This document shows, one piece after another, positions 9,119 through 17,984 of a stretch of 64,000 nt of DNA. Origin of the DNA: Aliishimia ponticola (GTDB lineage: Bacteria; Pseudomonadota; Alphaproteobacteria; Rhodobacterales; Rhodobacteraceae); contig NZ_SRKY01000003.1 in the NCBI RefSeq assembly GCF_004803475.1, positions 372,001 through 436,000 on the forward strand, given 5' to 3'. The notes below the pieces were generated by a model, which was not told the origin of the DNA, searched no databases, and saw only the letters and a list, made by a program, of their open reading frames with translations. The position numbers were made by a program, and so were the translations under genes. Position 1 is the stretch's first letter. Every line of letters begins with the position of its first letter.

Positions 9119-11002
9119 ATGGATAACACCCCTCACCTTGACTCACACATGCCCGCTCCAGCCCCGCTGGAAATCGTCCCGCAGCGTTTCGACCGCGCGC
9201 CACAGGCGGCGGTAAATGCAGGTGGGTCAAAGGGCGATCTGGCACAGGCCCGCGCCTTCCCGTGGCGGCTGGCCCTTTTCGCCCCGGCCCTTGCTGGCAC
9301 CGCCGCGCTGGTGGCGGGAATGCACGCATGGCTGAACATGGGCGGCATGACCTGGCTGGAATGGGCGCTGCTCAGCCTGATTGGCTTCAGCTTCGTATGG
9401 GTGGCGCTGTCGGTTGCCACCGTCATCGTGGCGCTGGCGGGCCTTGCGCTGCGCCGGGCCGAAACCGTGACCGATGCCGCGCCGCTGGATGTGGCCCTGC
9501 TGGTCCCGGTCTATAACGAGAACCCCAGCGATGTCTTTGGCAATGCGCAGGCGATGCTGGACGATCTGGCCCGCCAGAACGCGGCGCATCGCTTTACCCT
9601 GTTCGTTCTGTCCGACACGCGCGATCCCAAGATCGCCGCCGACGAGGTCTCTGCCTTGCGCGCGCTGCGCCGCGATGCGCCCGCCGGGATGGACGTCTAT
9701 TACCGCCGCCGGGCCGAAAATACCGACAAGAAGATCGGCAATCTGCATGACTGGATCACCGGTTGGGGCGCGGCGTATGACGCGATGCTGGTGCTGGATG
9801 CCGACAGCCTGATGGCCGGGCGCAGCATCATTGCGCTGGCCGACGCGCTGGCCGCCGATCCCAAGGCCGGGCTGATGCAAAGCTTCCCGACGCTAATCGG
9901 GGCAGAGACCGTCTTTGCCCGTATTCAGCAGTTTTCCAACATCGCCTATGGCTGGCTTCTGGCCGAGGGGCTGGCGCTCTGGTCCCAGTCGGAAGGCAAC
10001 TATTGGGGCCACAACGCGATCATGCGCACCCGCGCCTTTGCCGAAGCGGCAGGCCTGCCCCGTTTGCGCGGCGACCGGCTGATCCTGAGCCATGACTTCG
10101 TCGAGGCCGGCTTGCTGCGCCGCGCGGGTTGGCGCGTGCGGTTCTTGCCGCGCATCGCCGGATCGTATGAGGAAACGCCCGCGACCCTGATCGATTACGT
10201 GTTGCGCGACCGGCGCTGGTGCCGGGGCAATCTGCAACACCTGCGCCTTCTGGGCGCGCGGGGGCTGCACCCGGTCTCACGGTTCCACCTGTTCCAAGGC
10301 GCGGTCAGCTATCTGCTAAGCCCCGCATGGTTCCTCCTGCTGTTGGCATGGGCGCTTTTGGGCAAGAACGAAACGACCAATGTCATCAGCTATTTCCGCG
10401 AGGATAACCCGCTTTATCCCGATTGGCCGGTGATGACAGAGATCAACGCGGCGCTGTTTCTCGTCATCATGTACGCGGTGCTGCTGACGCCCAAGCTGAT
10501 GGGGGCGGGCATCATCGCGCTGCATCCCAAGGCGCAGCGCATTTTCGGCGGTCGCCGGAACTTCCTGACCGCCTTCCTCGTGGAGATTACGCTGTCGGTT
10601 CTCTATGCGCCTGTGCTGATGATCCAGCAATGCCGCGCCGTGCTGCGCGCCGCGCTGACCATGTCTGAACCGTGGTCGCCGCAAAGCCGGACCGCGCGTG
10701 GGCACGACCTTGGCACATTGCTGCGCTTCCACTGGCTGGAAACGGTTCTGGGCCTGATCCTTGCGGTTGGCCTTGTATCGGGCCTTGTGTCCATGTGGCT
10801 GCTGCCGATCGTGATCTCGCTGGTCATGGCGGTGCCGCTTTCGGCGCTGGGGTCGTTCAACCTTGCCCGCCATGCCCCCCCAGCGCTGCGGCTCGACAGC
10901 CCCAACACCCTGCGCGAGCCTGCAATCGTCACCCGTGCCCGGATCGAACGGGACCGGATGCGCGCGCATCTGGCAGGTCAGATCGAAACACCGGCAGAAT
11001 AA
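9119..11002 (+). CDS. opgH: Glucan biosynthesis glucosyltransferase H
   Basis: 627 aa inner-membrane family 2 glycosyltransferase that polymerises UDP-glucose into the linear OPG backbone. After two N-terminal membrane segments (about 45-115) comes the cytosolic GT-A domain: LLVPVYNENP, the DAD metal/nucleotide motif in LVLDADSLMAG, and the RDRRWCRGN box equivalent to QxxRW. Four or more C-terminal membrane segments follow. It is shorter than the 847-residue E. coli protein because the long N-terminal region is missing, as in Rhodobacter. A 42-base gap separates it from opgG. No opgI gene lies between, unlike the opgGIH operon described for R. sphaeroides. Confidence 0.92.
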   Translation: MDNTPHLDSHMPAPAPLEIVPQRFDRAPQAAVNAGGSKGDLAQARAFPWRLALFAPALAGTAALVAGMHAWLNMGGMTWLEWALLSLIGFSFVWVALSVATVIVALAGLALRRAETVTDAAPLDVALLVPVYNENPSDVFGNAQAMLDDLARQNAAHRFTLFVLSDTRDPKIAADEVSALRALRRDAPAGMDVYYRRRAENTDKKIGNLHDWITGWGAAYDAMLVLDADSLMAGRSIIALADALAADPKAGLMQSFPTLIGAETVFARIQQFSNIAYGWLLAEGLALWSQSEGNYWGHNAIMRTRAFAEAAGLPRLRGDRLILSHDFVEAGLLRRAGWRVRFLPRIAGSYEETPATLIDYVLRDRRWCRGNLQHLRLLGARGLHPVSRFHLFQGAVSYLLSPAWFLLLLAWALLGKNETTNVISYFREDNPLYPDWPVMTEINAALFLVIMYAVLLTPKLMGAGIIALHPKAQRIFGGRRNFLTAFLVEITLSVLYAPVLMIQQCRAVLRAALTMSEPWSPQSRTARGHDLGTLLRFHWLETVLGLILAVGLVSGLVSMWLLPIVISLVMAVPLSALGSFNLARHAPPALRLDSPNTLREPAIVTRARIERDRMRAHLAGQIETPAE

Positions 11003-11016
11003 CCCTTGGCGCGTGT

Positions 11017-11038
11017 CGCGCGGCCCTCAAGCCGCGCG
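11017..11038. terminator. Hairpin between convergent genes
   Basis: CGCGCGGC-CCTCAA-GCCGCGCG, a perfect 8-bp stem in the 42-base gap between opgH and the esterase gene. It has no T-run on either strand; probably a shared 3' hairpin. Confidence 0.4.
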
Positions 11039-11044
11039 GCAGCG

Positions 11045-11914
11045 TCAGTTGAGCGCGGTCTGCGCCTCGAACCACTCCAGCGCCATTTCCGCCCAGCCAT
11101 TTGGCACGGCATGCCCGCCCGGATGCATCACGAAGCTCAACGATGAGCCCGGCGCGCAGTTTTCCGACCAGTCACGCCGCCACAGGAGGCCGTCGGCGCT
11201 GCGTGCGTCCGGGTCATGGGTGCGGCAGTCATTCGTCTCGCGCCACAGCGCGATGGAGTGGAACACATCGCCCTGCACAAAGGCGTCCGGCGCATAGGCA
11301 TCTGCACCCCGCACCGTCCGTCCTTCCAGCGGCACGACCCCGTCATTCCAGCCGTGGGTATGCATCAGGCGCACCGGTCCGGCGCAATCCTGCGGTTGCG
11401 GACGCCACATTCCGCCCGCCACCGGGGCGTAAGCGGCGAACAAATCGGGCTGGAAACAGGCCACGTAGGACACCATCGAGCCGCCGATGGAAAAGCCCGA
11501 CAGCATCACCGTATCCGGGTCAAAACCGAACCGCGTGGCAGCGTCCTTCTTCACGCTTGCAAGAAACGGCAATTCGTCGCGCGCGGCGGGCCGATCCGGG
11601 TGGAAAGACCATGTGCGCCCGTTGCGCCCTTCGCGCGGGGTGCCATTTGGCGCGATGACCGCCAGCCCGGCCTCGGTGAAGGTGCGGACCATGCCCGACA
11701 TGCTCAGGCTGCCCGCGCCGGAGGATCCAAACCCGTGCAGGAACATGACCGCGCCTTTGGGCGGCCCGTCCGGCAGGGCCGCGAAATAGCTGCCCGTGGG
11801 CACCTCGCAAGCGTTGTCCGGCGCGGCGCAGTCCTGCGCGTTGGCACTTGTGGCGACGCCGAAAGCGATGGCGGCACTCAGGGCAATGGCCTTGGCGGTA
11901 AATCTTTGTTTCAT
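11045..11914 (-). CDS. Secreted alpha/beta-hydrolase, PHB-depolymerase/LpqC-like esterase
   Basis: 289 aa. A Sec signal (hydrophobic residues about 7-24, cleavage after SANA) exports it. The mature part has MFLHGFGSSGAG (oxyanion region, about 57-68), the nucleophile elbow SGFSIGGS with Ser142, and a C-terminal HPGGHAVP supplying the catalytic His. This is the layout of the LpqC/feruloyl-esterase/polyhydroxybutyrate depolymerase-like group. The true substrate is unknown; an extracellular ester is likely. Its start overlaps the stop of the rhodanese gene by 4 bases, so the two are translationally coupled. Confidence 0.82.
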   Translation of the reverse strand: MKQRFTAKAIALSAAIAFGVATSANAQDCAAPDNACEVPTGSYFAALPDGPPKGAVMFLHGFGSSGAGSLSMSGMVRTFTEAGLAVIAPNGTPREGRNGRTWSFHPDRPAARDELPFLASVKKDAATRFGFDPDTVMLSGFSIGGSMVSYVACFQPDLFAAYAPVAGGMWRPQPQDCAGPVRLMHTHGWNDGVVPLEGRTVRGADAYAPDAFVQGDVFHSIALWRETNDCRTHDPDARSADGLLWRRDWSENCAPGSSLSFVMHPGGHAVPNGWAEMALEWFEAQTALN

Positions 11915-12411
11915 AGGCGCACCACCGGCAAGCCCTTGCGCAGCCAGCCCTGCCCCGCACCCGATCCAAGCATCCCTTCCGGCACGTCCAGAACCCGGGT
12001 GAACCCGGCCTCTGCCATGCGCTGCGCAAGTCGCCGGGACCGCACGCCGCGCGCGCAGATCACTGCAATCGGGGCGTGCGCGTCACCGCCCACAAGCGTC
12101 AGCACCGCGCCCGCGAAATCCGCCCGGCGCATATCGATGGGATGCGCCCCCGCGCCGATACCGGTGCGCGCCCATTCATCGGGTCGGCGAATGTCGATCA
12201 GCGTGATGTCGCGGCGGGTTGCCATAGCATGGGCGTCCTCGACGCTCAGCCCGGCTTGGGTGACGCTTGCGCCGATATTGAACCAGCGCGCGCCCAGCAC
12301 CCCGACGCCCACGGCCGCCACGGCGCCCAGCGCCAGAATGCGGCGGCGCGAGGGGGGCTTGGGATTATGAGGGGAGCCATCCGGCCCGGCGGACGTGGGA
12401 TTTTGTGTCAT
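11911..12411 (-). CDS. Membrane-anchored or exported rhodanese-domain protein
   Basis: 166 aa. The N-terminus has SRRRILALG followed by a hydrophobic stretch (about 25-42), a twin-arginine-like signal or anchor, so the domain probably faces the periplasm. The rhodanese domain holds DIRRPDEW (about 73-80) and the active-site loop CARGVRS with Cys119. Rhodaneses carry sulfur as a cysteine persulfide. The upstream partner of the esterase gene; why these two travel together is not evident. Confidence 0.85.
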   Translation of the reverse strand: MTQNPTSAGPDGSPHNPKPPSRRRILALGAVAAVGVGVLGARWFNIGASVTQAGLSVEDAHAMATRRDITLIDIRRPDEWARTGIGAGAHPIDMRRADFAGAVLTLVGGDAHAPIAVICARGVRSRRLAQRMAEAGFTRVLDVPEGMLGSGAGQGWLRKGLPVVRL

Positions 12412-12502
12412 TGGCGCTTCGCTTCCAAACCAGCCCTTTGGTAACTTCCGCGCCCCTGTCGATCAAAAGCTAATTGTCCGGCTCGCGCCGATGTGACCGG
12501 TG

Positions 12503-13288
12503 CTAGCGCAGCTTGGGCGGCTTGTCCGGGTCCATGCCCGGCGCGGCCGGCGTGGCGGCTTTCGGATCTGGCGCGGCGGGGATGTCGAACCGCATCCCCA
12601 CGCGAGTGAGTTTTTCTGCCAAGGGGGCCTGCGGCGCGACGAAAACCACGTCGAGTTGTCCCGCATCGAGGCCGGAGAATGTCAGCGCCTCGGACACCAT
12701 CCGGGCCAGCGCCGGTTCGGCCCGCGCCTCTGCCCCGATGATCGCCAGCAAATGCCCCTGCCCGCCATCGGCGTAATCCGCCCGCGCAAGGCACGCGGCC
12801 TCGGCCAGACCAGCGGCGCGCGCCAAGCGGATCGACAGCGCCTCCAGCAGCGCTTCGGGCACCTGTCCGGGCGAAGCCACGCCCTTGATCCGCGCCTCCG
12901 CCGCATCGGGCGCGTCTTGGCCCAGCGTTTGCACCAGCCATGTCAGCGCATCGGGCGGCAGGACAATCGCGGACGGGGCCGTGTCCAGGTTCAGACCCAG
13001 CAGGATGCCCTGCCCGTCCAACATCTGCGCCACGATCCGTCCCGGCAACGCCACATAGGGCGCAGGACCGTCGGAAAACTCCGCCAGTCGCAATTCGGTG
13101 TCAAAGGCCAGAACCATGGGGCCATCGCCGGTTTCGATCAGGCGCGGCGTGATGTCGTCGCCGTCAGGCTCGCTCTCCAGCAGCAGGCACAGTTCGGTAT
13201 CGGCCAGCGTCGCGAAGTAGTTCAGCCGCGCGGCGTCGGAGCTGTCCATCAGCGCATGGGCCTGATCGAGCGGGGTTGGTTCTGTCAT
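12503..13288 (-). CDS. SseB family protein
   Basis: 261 aa, cytoplasmic. It matches the SseB N-terminal domain: an early FATLADTELCLLLE segment, then a loop with VLAFDTELRLAEF and YVALPGRIVAQML, and ends with a second domain about residues 150-245. SseB proteins were named for enhanced serine sensitivity in E. coli; their molecular role remains unclear. It overlaps the stop of the downstream-facing DNA-glycosylase-family gene by 4 bases and follows it in the same operon. Confidence 0.8.
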   Translation of the reverse strand: MTEPTPLDQAHALMDSSDAARLNYFATLADTELCLLLESEPDGDDITPRLIETGDGPMVLAFDTELRLAEFSDGPAPYVALPGRIVAQMLDGQGILLGLNLDTAPSAIVLPPDALTWLVQTLGQDAPDAAEARIKGVASPGQVPEALLEALSIRLARAAGLAEAACLARADYADGGQGHLLAIIGAEARAEPALARMVSEALTFSGLDAGQLDVVFVAPQAPLAEKLTRVGMRFDIPAAPDPKAATPAAPGMDPDKPPKLR

Positions 13289-13869
13289 TGCAATGCCTCT
13301 TTGACCGCAAGGCGCAGGGCGGGCACCACCTCGGCCTCGAAAAAGGGGTTTCGTTTCAGCCAGGCGGTATTGCGCCAGCTTGGATGCGGCAACACGAAGG
13401 TGGCCGGGGCGTGATCGCGCCAGTTGCGCACCGCGTCATCCACGCGGCCCTTCCAGCCCAGATGCCAGCGCATGGCATAGGCCCCCACAAGGATGCGCAA
13501 CCGCACTTGGCCAAGCGCGTCCATCATCTTGCCACGCCATGTGCGCGCGCAGACCGGCGGCGGCGGCAGGTCACTGCCCTTGGCGTTATAGCCGGGAAAG
13601 CAGAACGCCATCGGCACTATTGCAAGCCTGTCGCGGTCATAGAAGGTCTGATCGTCGATCCCCATCCAGTCGCGCAGCCGGTCGCCGGAAGGATCGGTGA
13701 AGGGGCGGCCGCTTTCATGCACCCGGGCCCCGGGCGCTTGTCCCGCCACCAAAATCCGCGCCCCCGGACGCGCCCAGACGACCGGGCGCGGCGCATGGCC
13801 GGTGGCGGTTTGCGTAAAGCGATCCGCACAGATGCGGCAGGCGCGGATATCTTGGGTCAGACGCTCCAT
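13285..13869 (-). CDS. Uracil-DNA-glycosylase family protein
   Basis: 194 aa from the ATG at 13869. An N-terminal CRIC pair, then ILVAGQAPGARVHESGRPF, resembles the GxxPGxxE motif of family 4/5-type glycosylases, and the later VLPHPSWRNTAWL resembles the HPSxxN DNA-binding motif. Catalytic identity is uncertain because only two of the four cysteines expected of iron-sulfur UDGs are clear (CRIC and a later C). The reading frame extends 108 bases further upstream, but the family starts near MERLTQDIRACRIC. It is transcribed away from arsR. Confidence 0.8.
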   Translation of the reverse strand: MERLTQDIRACRICADRFTQTATGHAPRPVVWARPGARILVAGQAPGARVHESGRPFTDPSGDRLRDWMGIDDQTFYDRDRLAIVPMAFCFPGYNAKGSDLPPPPVCARTWRGKMMDALGQVRLRILVGAYAMRWHLGWKGRVDDAVRNWRDHAPATFVLPHPSWRNTAWLKRNPFFEAEVVPALRLAVKEALQ

Positions 13870-13989
13870 CCTGCCCGGATGTGCGCGTTTTCCGGGCGAG
13901 AGGCAAGCGCCCCTGCGCGGAACTCTGAGGCCGCAACCTTGGATCGGCCCGGCCTTCTGATCGTCCGGCGTTCTCATCAGCCTGCCTTC

Positions 13990-14009
13990 ATTTCGATATT
14001 TGTCGAAAT
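13990..14009. promoter_or_regulatory. Candidate ArsR operator 1
   Basis: ATTTCGA-TATTTG-TCGAAAT, a perfect 7-bp dyad with a 6-base spacer in the divergent gap upstream of arsR. Its centre is 41 bp (four helical turns) from operator 2. Confidence 0.7.
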
Positions 14010-14030
14010 ATTTCTTGCCGCGCCCCGCTC

Positions 14031-14050
14031 ATTTCGATAATCCTAGAAAT
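14031..14050. promoter_or_regulatory. Candidate ArsR operator 2, touching the start codon
   Basis: ATTTCGA-TAATCC-TAGAAAT, the same left arm and spacer length as operator 1 with one change in the right arm. It ends at 14050, one base before the arsR ATG, so bound repressor would cover the transcription or translation start. Confidence 0.68.
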
Positions 14051-14398
14051 ATGAAACACGACTCGACAGACAACCTCGACCTTGCCCGCGCAGCCTCGAC
14101 CTTTGCCGCGCTGGGATCGGAGCAACGGCTGGCAGTTCTGCGAAGCCTTGTGCGCGCCGGACCCAACGGGCTGAGCATCGGAGAATTGGGAGAGCGATGC
14201 GGCGTGACCGGATCGACCCTGACCCACCACATGAAAATCCTTGCCCAATCCGGGCTGGTGACACAGGCCCGCAAGGGGCGGAGCATTATCTGCGCCGCGG
14301 TCGCCTATGATGAGGTGAAGGCCTTGTCGAACTTCCTGCTGAAGGAATGCTGCACGGATTGCGCGCCCCCTGCGGATGGAGACATTGATCATGGCTGA
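14051..14398 (+). CDS. ArsR/SmtB family repressor
   Basis: 115 aa winged-helix regulator. The HTH is seen in LSIGELGERCGVTGSTLTHHMKIL (about 41-64), with QRLAVLRSLVRAGP before it. Cysteines that could sense metalloid are Cys50, Cys81 and a C-terminal cluster Cys100, Cys101 and Cys104 (KECCTDCAP). The ATG at 14051 is chosen because its product starts where the family does; no Shine-Dalgarno is visible and operator 2 fills the space, so the mRNA may be leaderless. A TTG at 14000 would lengthen the protein by 17 residues through operator sequence and is less likely. It overlaps the permease gene by 8 bases. Confidence 0.9.
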   Translation: MKHDSTDNLDLARAASTFAALGSEQRLAVLRSLVRAGPNGLSIGELGERCGVTGSTLTHHMKILAQSGLVTQARKGRSIICAAVAYDEVKALSNFLLKECCTDCAPPADGDIDHG

Positions 14399-15428
14399 TA
14401 CGGCCCACACCCCGCCCTCTTCGCTTTACGAACGCTGGCGGCGCATCGACAAGGCGTGGCTGACTGTCGGGCTGATCCCGCTGGCCGTGCTGGTTCTGGA
14501 CAGCGCGCAATTCTGGCCGGTCGTGACCACCGCCCTGCGCGCCTTTGCCGGGACCGCGCCCCTGATCGTCTTTGCCATCACCGCTGTCGCCTATGTCAAA
14601 GCCAGCGGGGCCGAAACGCTGATCGCGCGCGCCTTCGAGGGCAACGCCGCGCGCATGATCTTTCTGGCAGCGCTTCTGGGGGGATTGTCGCCGTTCTGTT
14701 CCTGCGAGGTCATCCCCTTCATCGCCGCCCTGCTTGCCGTGGGTGCGCCGCTGAGTGCCGTCATGGCGTTCTGGCTGGCCTCGCCGCTGATGGACCCCCC
14801 GATGTTCTTCGTCACCGCCGGAGAGTTGGGCCTGCCCTTCGCCATCGGCAAGACGGCGGCGGCGGTCTCGCTGGGGCTGTTTGGCGGCTTTGCCACGATG
14901 CTTCTGGCGCGCTCACCGATCTTTTCCGACCCGCTGCGCGAAAAGCCGCAAATCGGTGGCTGCTGCGGCGTCCAGAAACCGTTTCAGGGCCAGCCGGTCT
15001 GGAAGTTCTGGACAGAAGCCCCGCGCCGCACCGCCTTTCGCGACAGCTGGATCGAAAACGCGCTGTTTCTCGTGAAGTGGTTGCTGATCGCGTATCTCTT
15101 CGAGGCGCTGATGATCGAATACGGCACCACGCAATATGTCGCGCAGTTCTTGGGCGGTGACGGGCTGCTGACCGTTGCACTGGCCGCGCTGGTCGGAATG
15201 CCCGCCTATCTCAACGGCTATATGGCGGTGGGGCTGATGGGCGGCCTTGTGGAACATGGCATGTCTCCGGGCGCCGCGATGAGCTTTGTGATCGCGGGCG
15301 GTGTGTCCTCCATTCCCGCCGCGATTGCGGTCTGGGCCTTGGTCAAACCGCGCGTTTTCGCCGCCTATCTGGGCTTTGCGCTGATCGGGGCCATACTCGC
15401 CGGGGTGGCGTGGCAGGCCGTCGCCTGA
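14391..15428 (+). CDS. ArsP-like permease (DUF318 family)
   Basis: 345 aa with about eight to ten membrane segments. The hallmark PFCSCEVIPF (residues 101-110, Cys103 and Cys105) and the loop pair GGCCGV (Cys191, Cys192) are typical of the permease family that includes ArsP, an exporter of trivalent organoarsenicals. A second symmetric block lies at GMPAYLNGYMAVGL with ISSIPAA-type residues later. Coupling to an ArsR repressor (8-base overlap) supports metal or metalloid efflux; the exact substrate is inferred. No arsC, arsB or arsM accompanies it. Confidence 0.85.
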   Translation: MADTAHTPPSSLYERWRRIDKAWLTVGLIPLAVLVLDSAQFWPVVTTALRAFAGTAPLIVFAITAVAYVKASGAETLIARAFEGNAARMIFLAALLGGLSPFCSCEVIPFIAALLAVGAPLSAVMAFWLASPLMDPPMFFVTAGELGLPFAIGKTAAAVSLGLFGGFATMLLARSPIFSDPLREKPQIGGCCGVQKPFQGQPVWKFWTEAPRRTAFRDSWIENALFLVKWLLIAYLFEALMIEYGTTQYVAQFLGGDGLLTVALAALVGMPAYLNGYMAVGLMGGLVEHGMSPGAAMSFVIAGGVSSIPAAIAVWALVKPRVFAAYLGFALIGAILAGVAWQAVA

Positions 15429-15640
15429 CCCTCCCCCGGCCGTCGAATGGCCCGTCCGTCCGCATCTGATCGGTGCGGGCGGATTTCTGCTTTTGACCAT
15501 GAGGAAAGCGAACAGTTCCCGCGTAAGCGGTGGATTTGTTGCCCCATCGGACATAATATAGCCTGAATCCGGGAATAACTCGGTAAGAAACTCCTGTTAG
15601 GGAGGCTGGAAGAGCCCTCGTACCGGGGGTGGAGCAGGCA

Positions 15641-16300
15641 ATGTTGGAATTCTTGGATGTCTCCAAGTCCTTTTGGACAGGGCAGCAGCGCAAGGTGATC
15701 CTTGACCGCGTGTCTTTTCGCGTGGAACTGGGCCGCTCGCTTGGCATTCTTGCGCCCAACGGCACCGGCAAGACGACGCTGATCAACATGATGGCGGGCC
15801 TGGAAAAACCGGATGAGGGCGTGATCAACCGGGGATGCAATATCTCCTTTCCGCTTGGCTTCATGGGCGGCGTGGTCACGAAAATCTCTGCGCTCGAAAA
15901 TTCCCGCTATATTGCAAGGCTTTACGGACTGGACCCCGATTATGTCGAAAGCTTCTGCCGCTGGCTCTGTGGGCTGGGCGAGTATTTCGATCAGCCCATC
16001 GGCACCTATAGTCAGGGGATGCGCGCGCGGTTCTCCTTTGCGTTGATGCTGGCGCTCGATTTTGACATGTATCTCATCGACGAGGGGATGCCGGGGACCA
16101 CGGATGTGGAATTCAACCGCAAGGCGGGGGATATTCTGCGCGAACGACTGGCGACGACAACGATCATCATCGTATCGCACCAACCGCAAACACTTGAGAA
16201 ATTCGCGCGTTCGGCGGCGGTACTCCTGAACGGCAAACTTCACATGTTCGACACCTTGGAAGAGGCAAGACAGCTTTATGACTACGAAACCCAAGGCTAG
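15641..16300 (+). CDS. kpsT: Capsular polysaccharide ABC exporter, ATP-binding subunit (KpsT)
   Basis: 219 aa. The KpsT/Wzt short form: Walker A LAPNGTGKTTL (about 44-54), ABC signature YSQGMRARFSF in place of LSGGQ, Walker B DMYLIDEGMPG, and a switch His in IVSHQPQT. It energises export of capsule or lipid-linked polysaccharide across the inner membrane. The ATG at 15641 has GGAG 6 bases upstream and is preferred over a GTG at 15629. The next gene, kpsE, overlaps it by 23 bases. The kpsM permease is not in the window. Confidence 0.92.
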   Translation: MLEFLDVSKSFWTGQQRKVILDRVSFRVELGRSLGILAPNGTGKTTLINMMAGLEKPDEGVINRGCNISFPLGFMGGVVTKISALENSRYIARLYGLDPDYVESFCRWLCGLGEYFDQPIGTYSQGMRARFSFALMLALDFDMYLIDEGMPGTTDVEFNRKAGDILRERLATTTIIIVSHQPQTLEKFARSAAVLLNGKLHMFDTLEEARQLYDYETQG

Positions 16301-17984
16301 AAAATTCCGCATCCGGCGGTCCATGCCGCGCAGCAGAGCCGAAAGTGCGGGCGTTGACGGGTCTGCTGTGCGGGCGCAACCGGTGCCCGATCCGGCCCCA
16401 CACGCCGCGGAACCGCCCGAAGCGCCGCGCGTGCAGCAAACTGGTGCAAAGCCGGCTGCGGCACAACCACAGCAACCACCGCAGGCCAACCAACAGGCGG
16501 CCCCGTCCGCCTCTGCCCAGGCCACCGGCGCGCCCAGCACCGATCTGGACGCGATCCGGCGCGAAGGGCTGACGGGCCGCCAACTGCGCATGGCGCGGCG
16601 CGTGGCGCAAAAGCACGGGCTGGCCCCGACCTCTGATTTCGACGCGGTAAGACTGCTGCGCGACAAGGGGATCGATCCGTTCCAGCGGTCCAATATGCTG
16701 GAATTGGTGGCCCCCAAGCCGGACGATGACGGCGCGCAAGACGGCAGCGATCAGACGCGCCGCACGCAATTGCCGCAAACCGTGCCTGCGGGCGGAGGCA
16801 ACCTGCCCTCCACCGAAACCATCAGCCCGGCGCAGCGGCGTGAACGCGAGATTTCCGACATTCAGCGCGACATCGCCCGCCGCCGCCGCCGCAAGATGGC
16901 GCTTTTGGTGACGCGGCTGCTGTTCTTCGTCTTCCTGCCGACCTTCTTTACCGGGTGGTATTTCTACAAGATCGCCACACCGATGTACGCCACCCACAGC
17001 GAATTTCTGATCATCCAGAACGAAGGGTCGGGCGGCGGCGGCGCGCTTGGGGGCTTGCTGCCCACGCAATTCGCCACCTCGCAGGATAGTATCGCGGTGC
17101 AGTCCTATCTGACGTCCAAAGACGCGATGCTGCGGCTTGACCGGGATGAGGGGTTCCGCGCCCATTTCGCGGACACGTCAATCGACCCGATCCAGCGCCT
17201 GTCCGAAGAACCGTCCACCGAAGAAGCGCACCGGGCTTACAAGAAGAACGTCAAGATCGGCTTCGATCCGACCGAAGGCGTGATCCGTATGGAGGTGGTC
17301 GCTGCCGATCCGGCGGTCAGCCAGTCCTTTTCCGAGGCGCTGATTTCCTACGCCGAAGAACGGGTGAACCAGCTTTCGGCGCAAAAGCGCGAGGATCAGA
17401 TGCGCGACGCGCTGGAGGCGCTTGCCAAGGCGGAGGAGGATCGTCGCGAGGCGCAGGGCGAGCTGGTCGCGCTTCAGATCGAAGGCGCGACGCTGGATCC
17501 AGAGGCCGTGATCGCGGCCTTGCGGACCCAGATTTCCGAGATCAACGGGCTGATCACCGAAAAGGAGATCGAGCTTGATACCCTTCTCAACAACACGCGC
17601 CCGAACCAAGCCAAGGTGGATGGTGCGCGCAGCACGCTGAACATCCTGCGCAATCGCCGGAGCGTGCTGGAAGCCGAGATGACGGATATGAGCCAGGGCG
17701 AAAACAGTCTGGCGCAGCTGTCGATCAACATCCAGATGGCGCAGGCAGACCTCGCCACGCGCGACATGATGCTGCAATCGGCGCTGCAGCAGATGGAACA
17801 GGCCCGGACCGAAGCGAACCGCCAGGTGCGTTATTTGACAGTGGCCGTGCGCCCCGTCGCCCCGGATGAGGCGACTTATCCCCGCGCATTCGAGAACACG
17901 ATCTTGGCTTTCATGGTTTTTGCAGGCATCTACCTGATGATCTCGCTGACTGGAGCGATCTTGAAAGAACAGGTGTCTTCCTGA
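16278..17984 (+). CDS. kpsE: KpsE-like capsule export inner-membrane/periplasmic protein
   Basis: 568 aa. After an unusually long disordered N-terminus (about 1-205, rich in Ala, Pro, Gln, Arg) comes a membrane segment (about 212-232), a periplasmic region with long coiled coil (about 370-520, heptad-like EALAKAEEDRREAQ) and a C-terminal membrane segment (about 537-558). This is the polysaccharide co-polymerase 3 (KpsE/BexC/CtrB) layout, linking the ABC exporter to the outer-membrane channel. E. coli KpsE is near 380 aa, so the extra length is the N-terminal extension. It overlaps kdsA by one base (TGATG). Confidence 0.9.
   Translation: MTTKPKARKFRIRRSMPRSRAESAGVDGSAVRAQPVPDPAPHAAEPPEAPRVQQTGAKPAAAQPQQPPQANQQAAPSASAQATGAPSTDLDAIRREGLTGRQLRMARRVAQKHGLAPTSDFDAVRLLRDKGIDPFQRSNMLELVAPKPDDDGAQDGSDQTRRTQLPQTVPAGGGNLPSTETISPAQRREREISDIQRDIARRRRRKMALLVTRLLFFVFLPTFFTGWYFYKIATPMYATHSEFLIIQNEGSGGGGALGGLLPTQFATSQDSIAVQSYLTSKDAMLRLDRDEGFRAHFADTSIDPIQRLSEEPSTEEAHRAYKKNVKIGFDPTEGVIRMEVVAADPAVSQSFSEALISYAEERVNQLSAQKREDQMRDALEALAKAEEDRREAQGELVALQIEGATLDPEAVIAALRTQISEINGLITEKEIELDTLLNNTRPNQAKVDGARSTLNILRNRRSVLEAEMTDMSQGENSLAQLSINIQMAQADLATRDMMLQSALQQMEQARTEANRQVRYLTVAVRPVAPDEATYPRAFENTILAFMVFAGIYLMISLTGAILKEQVSS

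Noticed and set aside
14000-14050. Longer ArsR starting at TTG 14000
   Set aside because: It would translate operator sequence and add residues not typical of the family.
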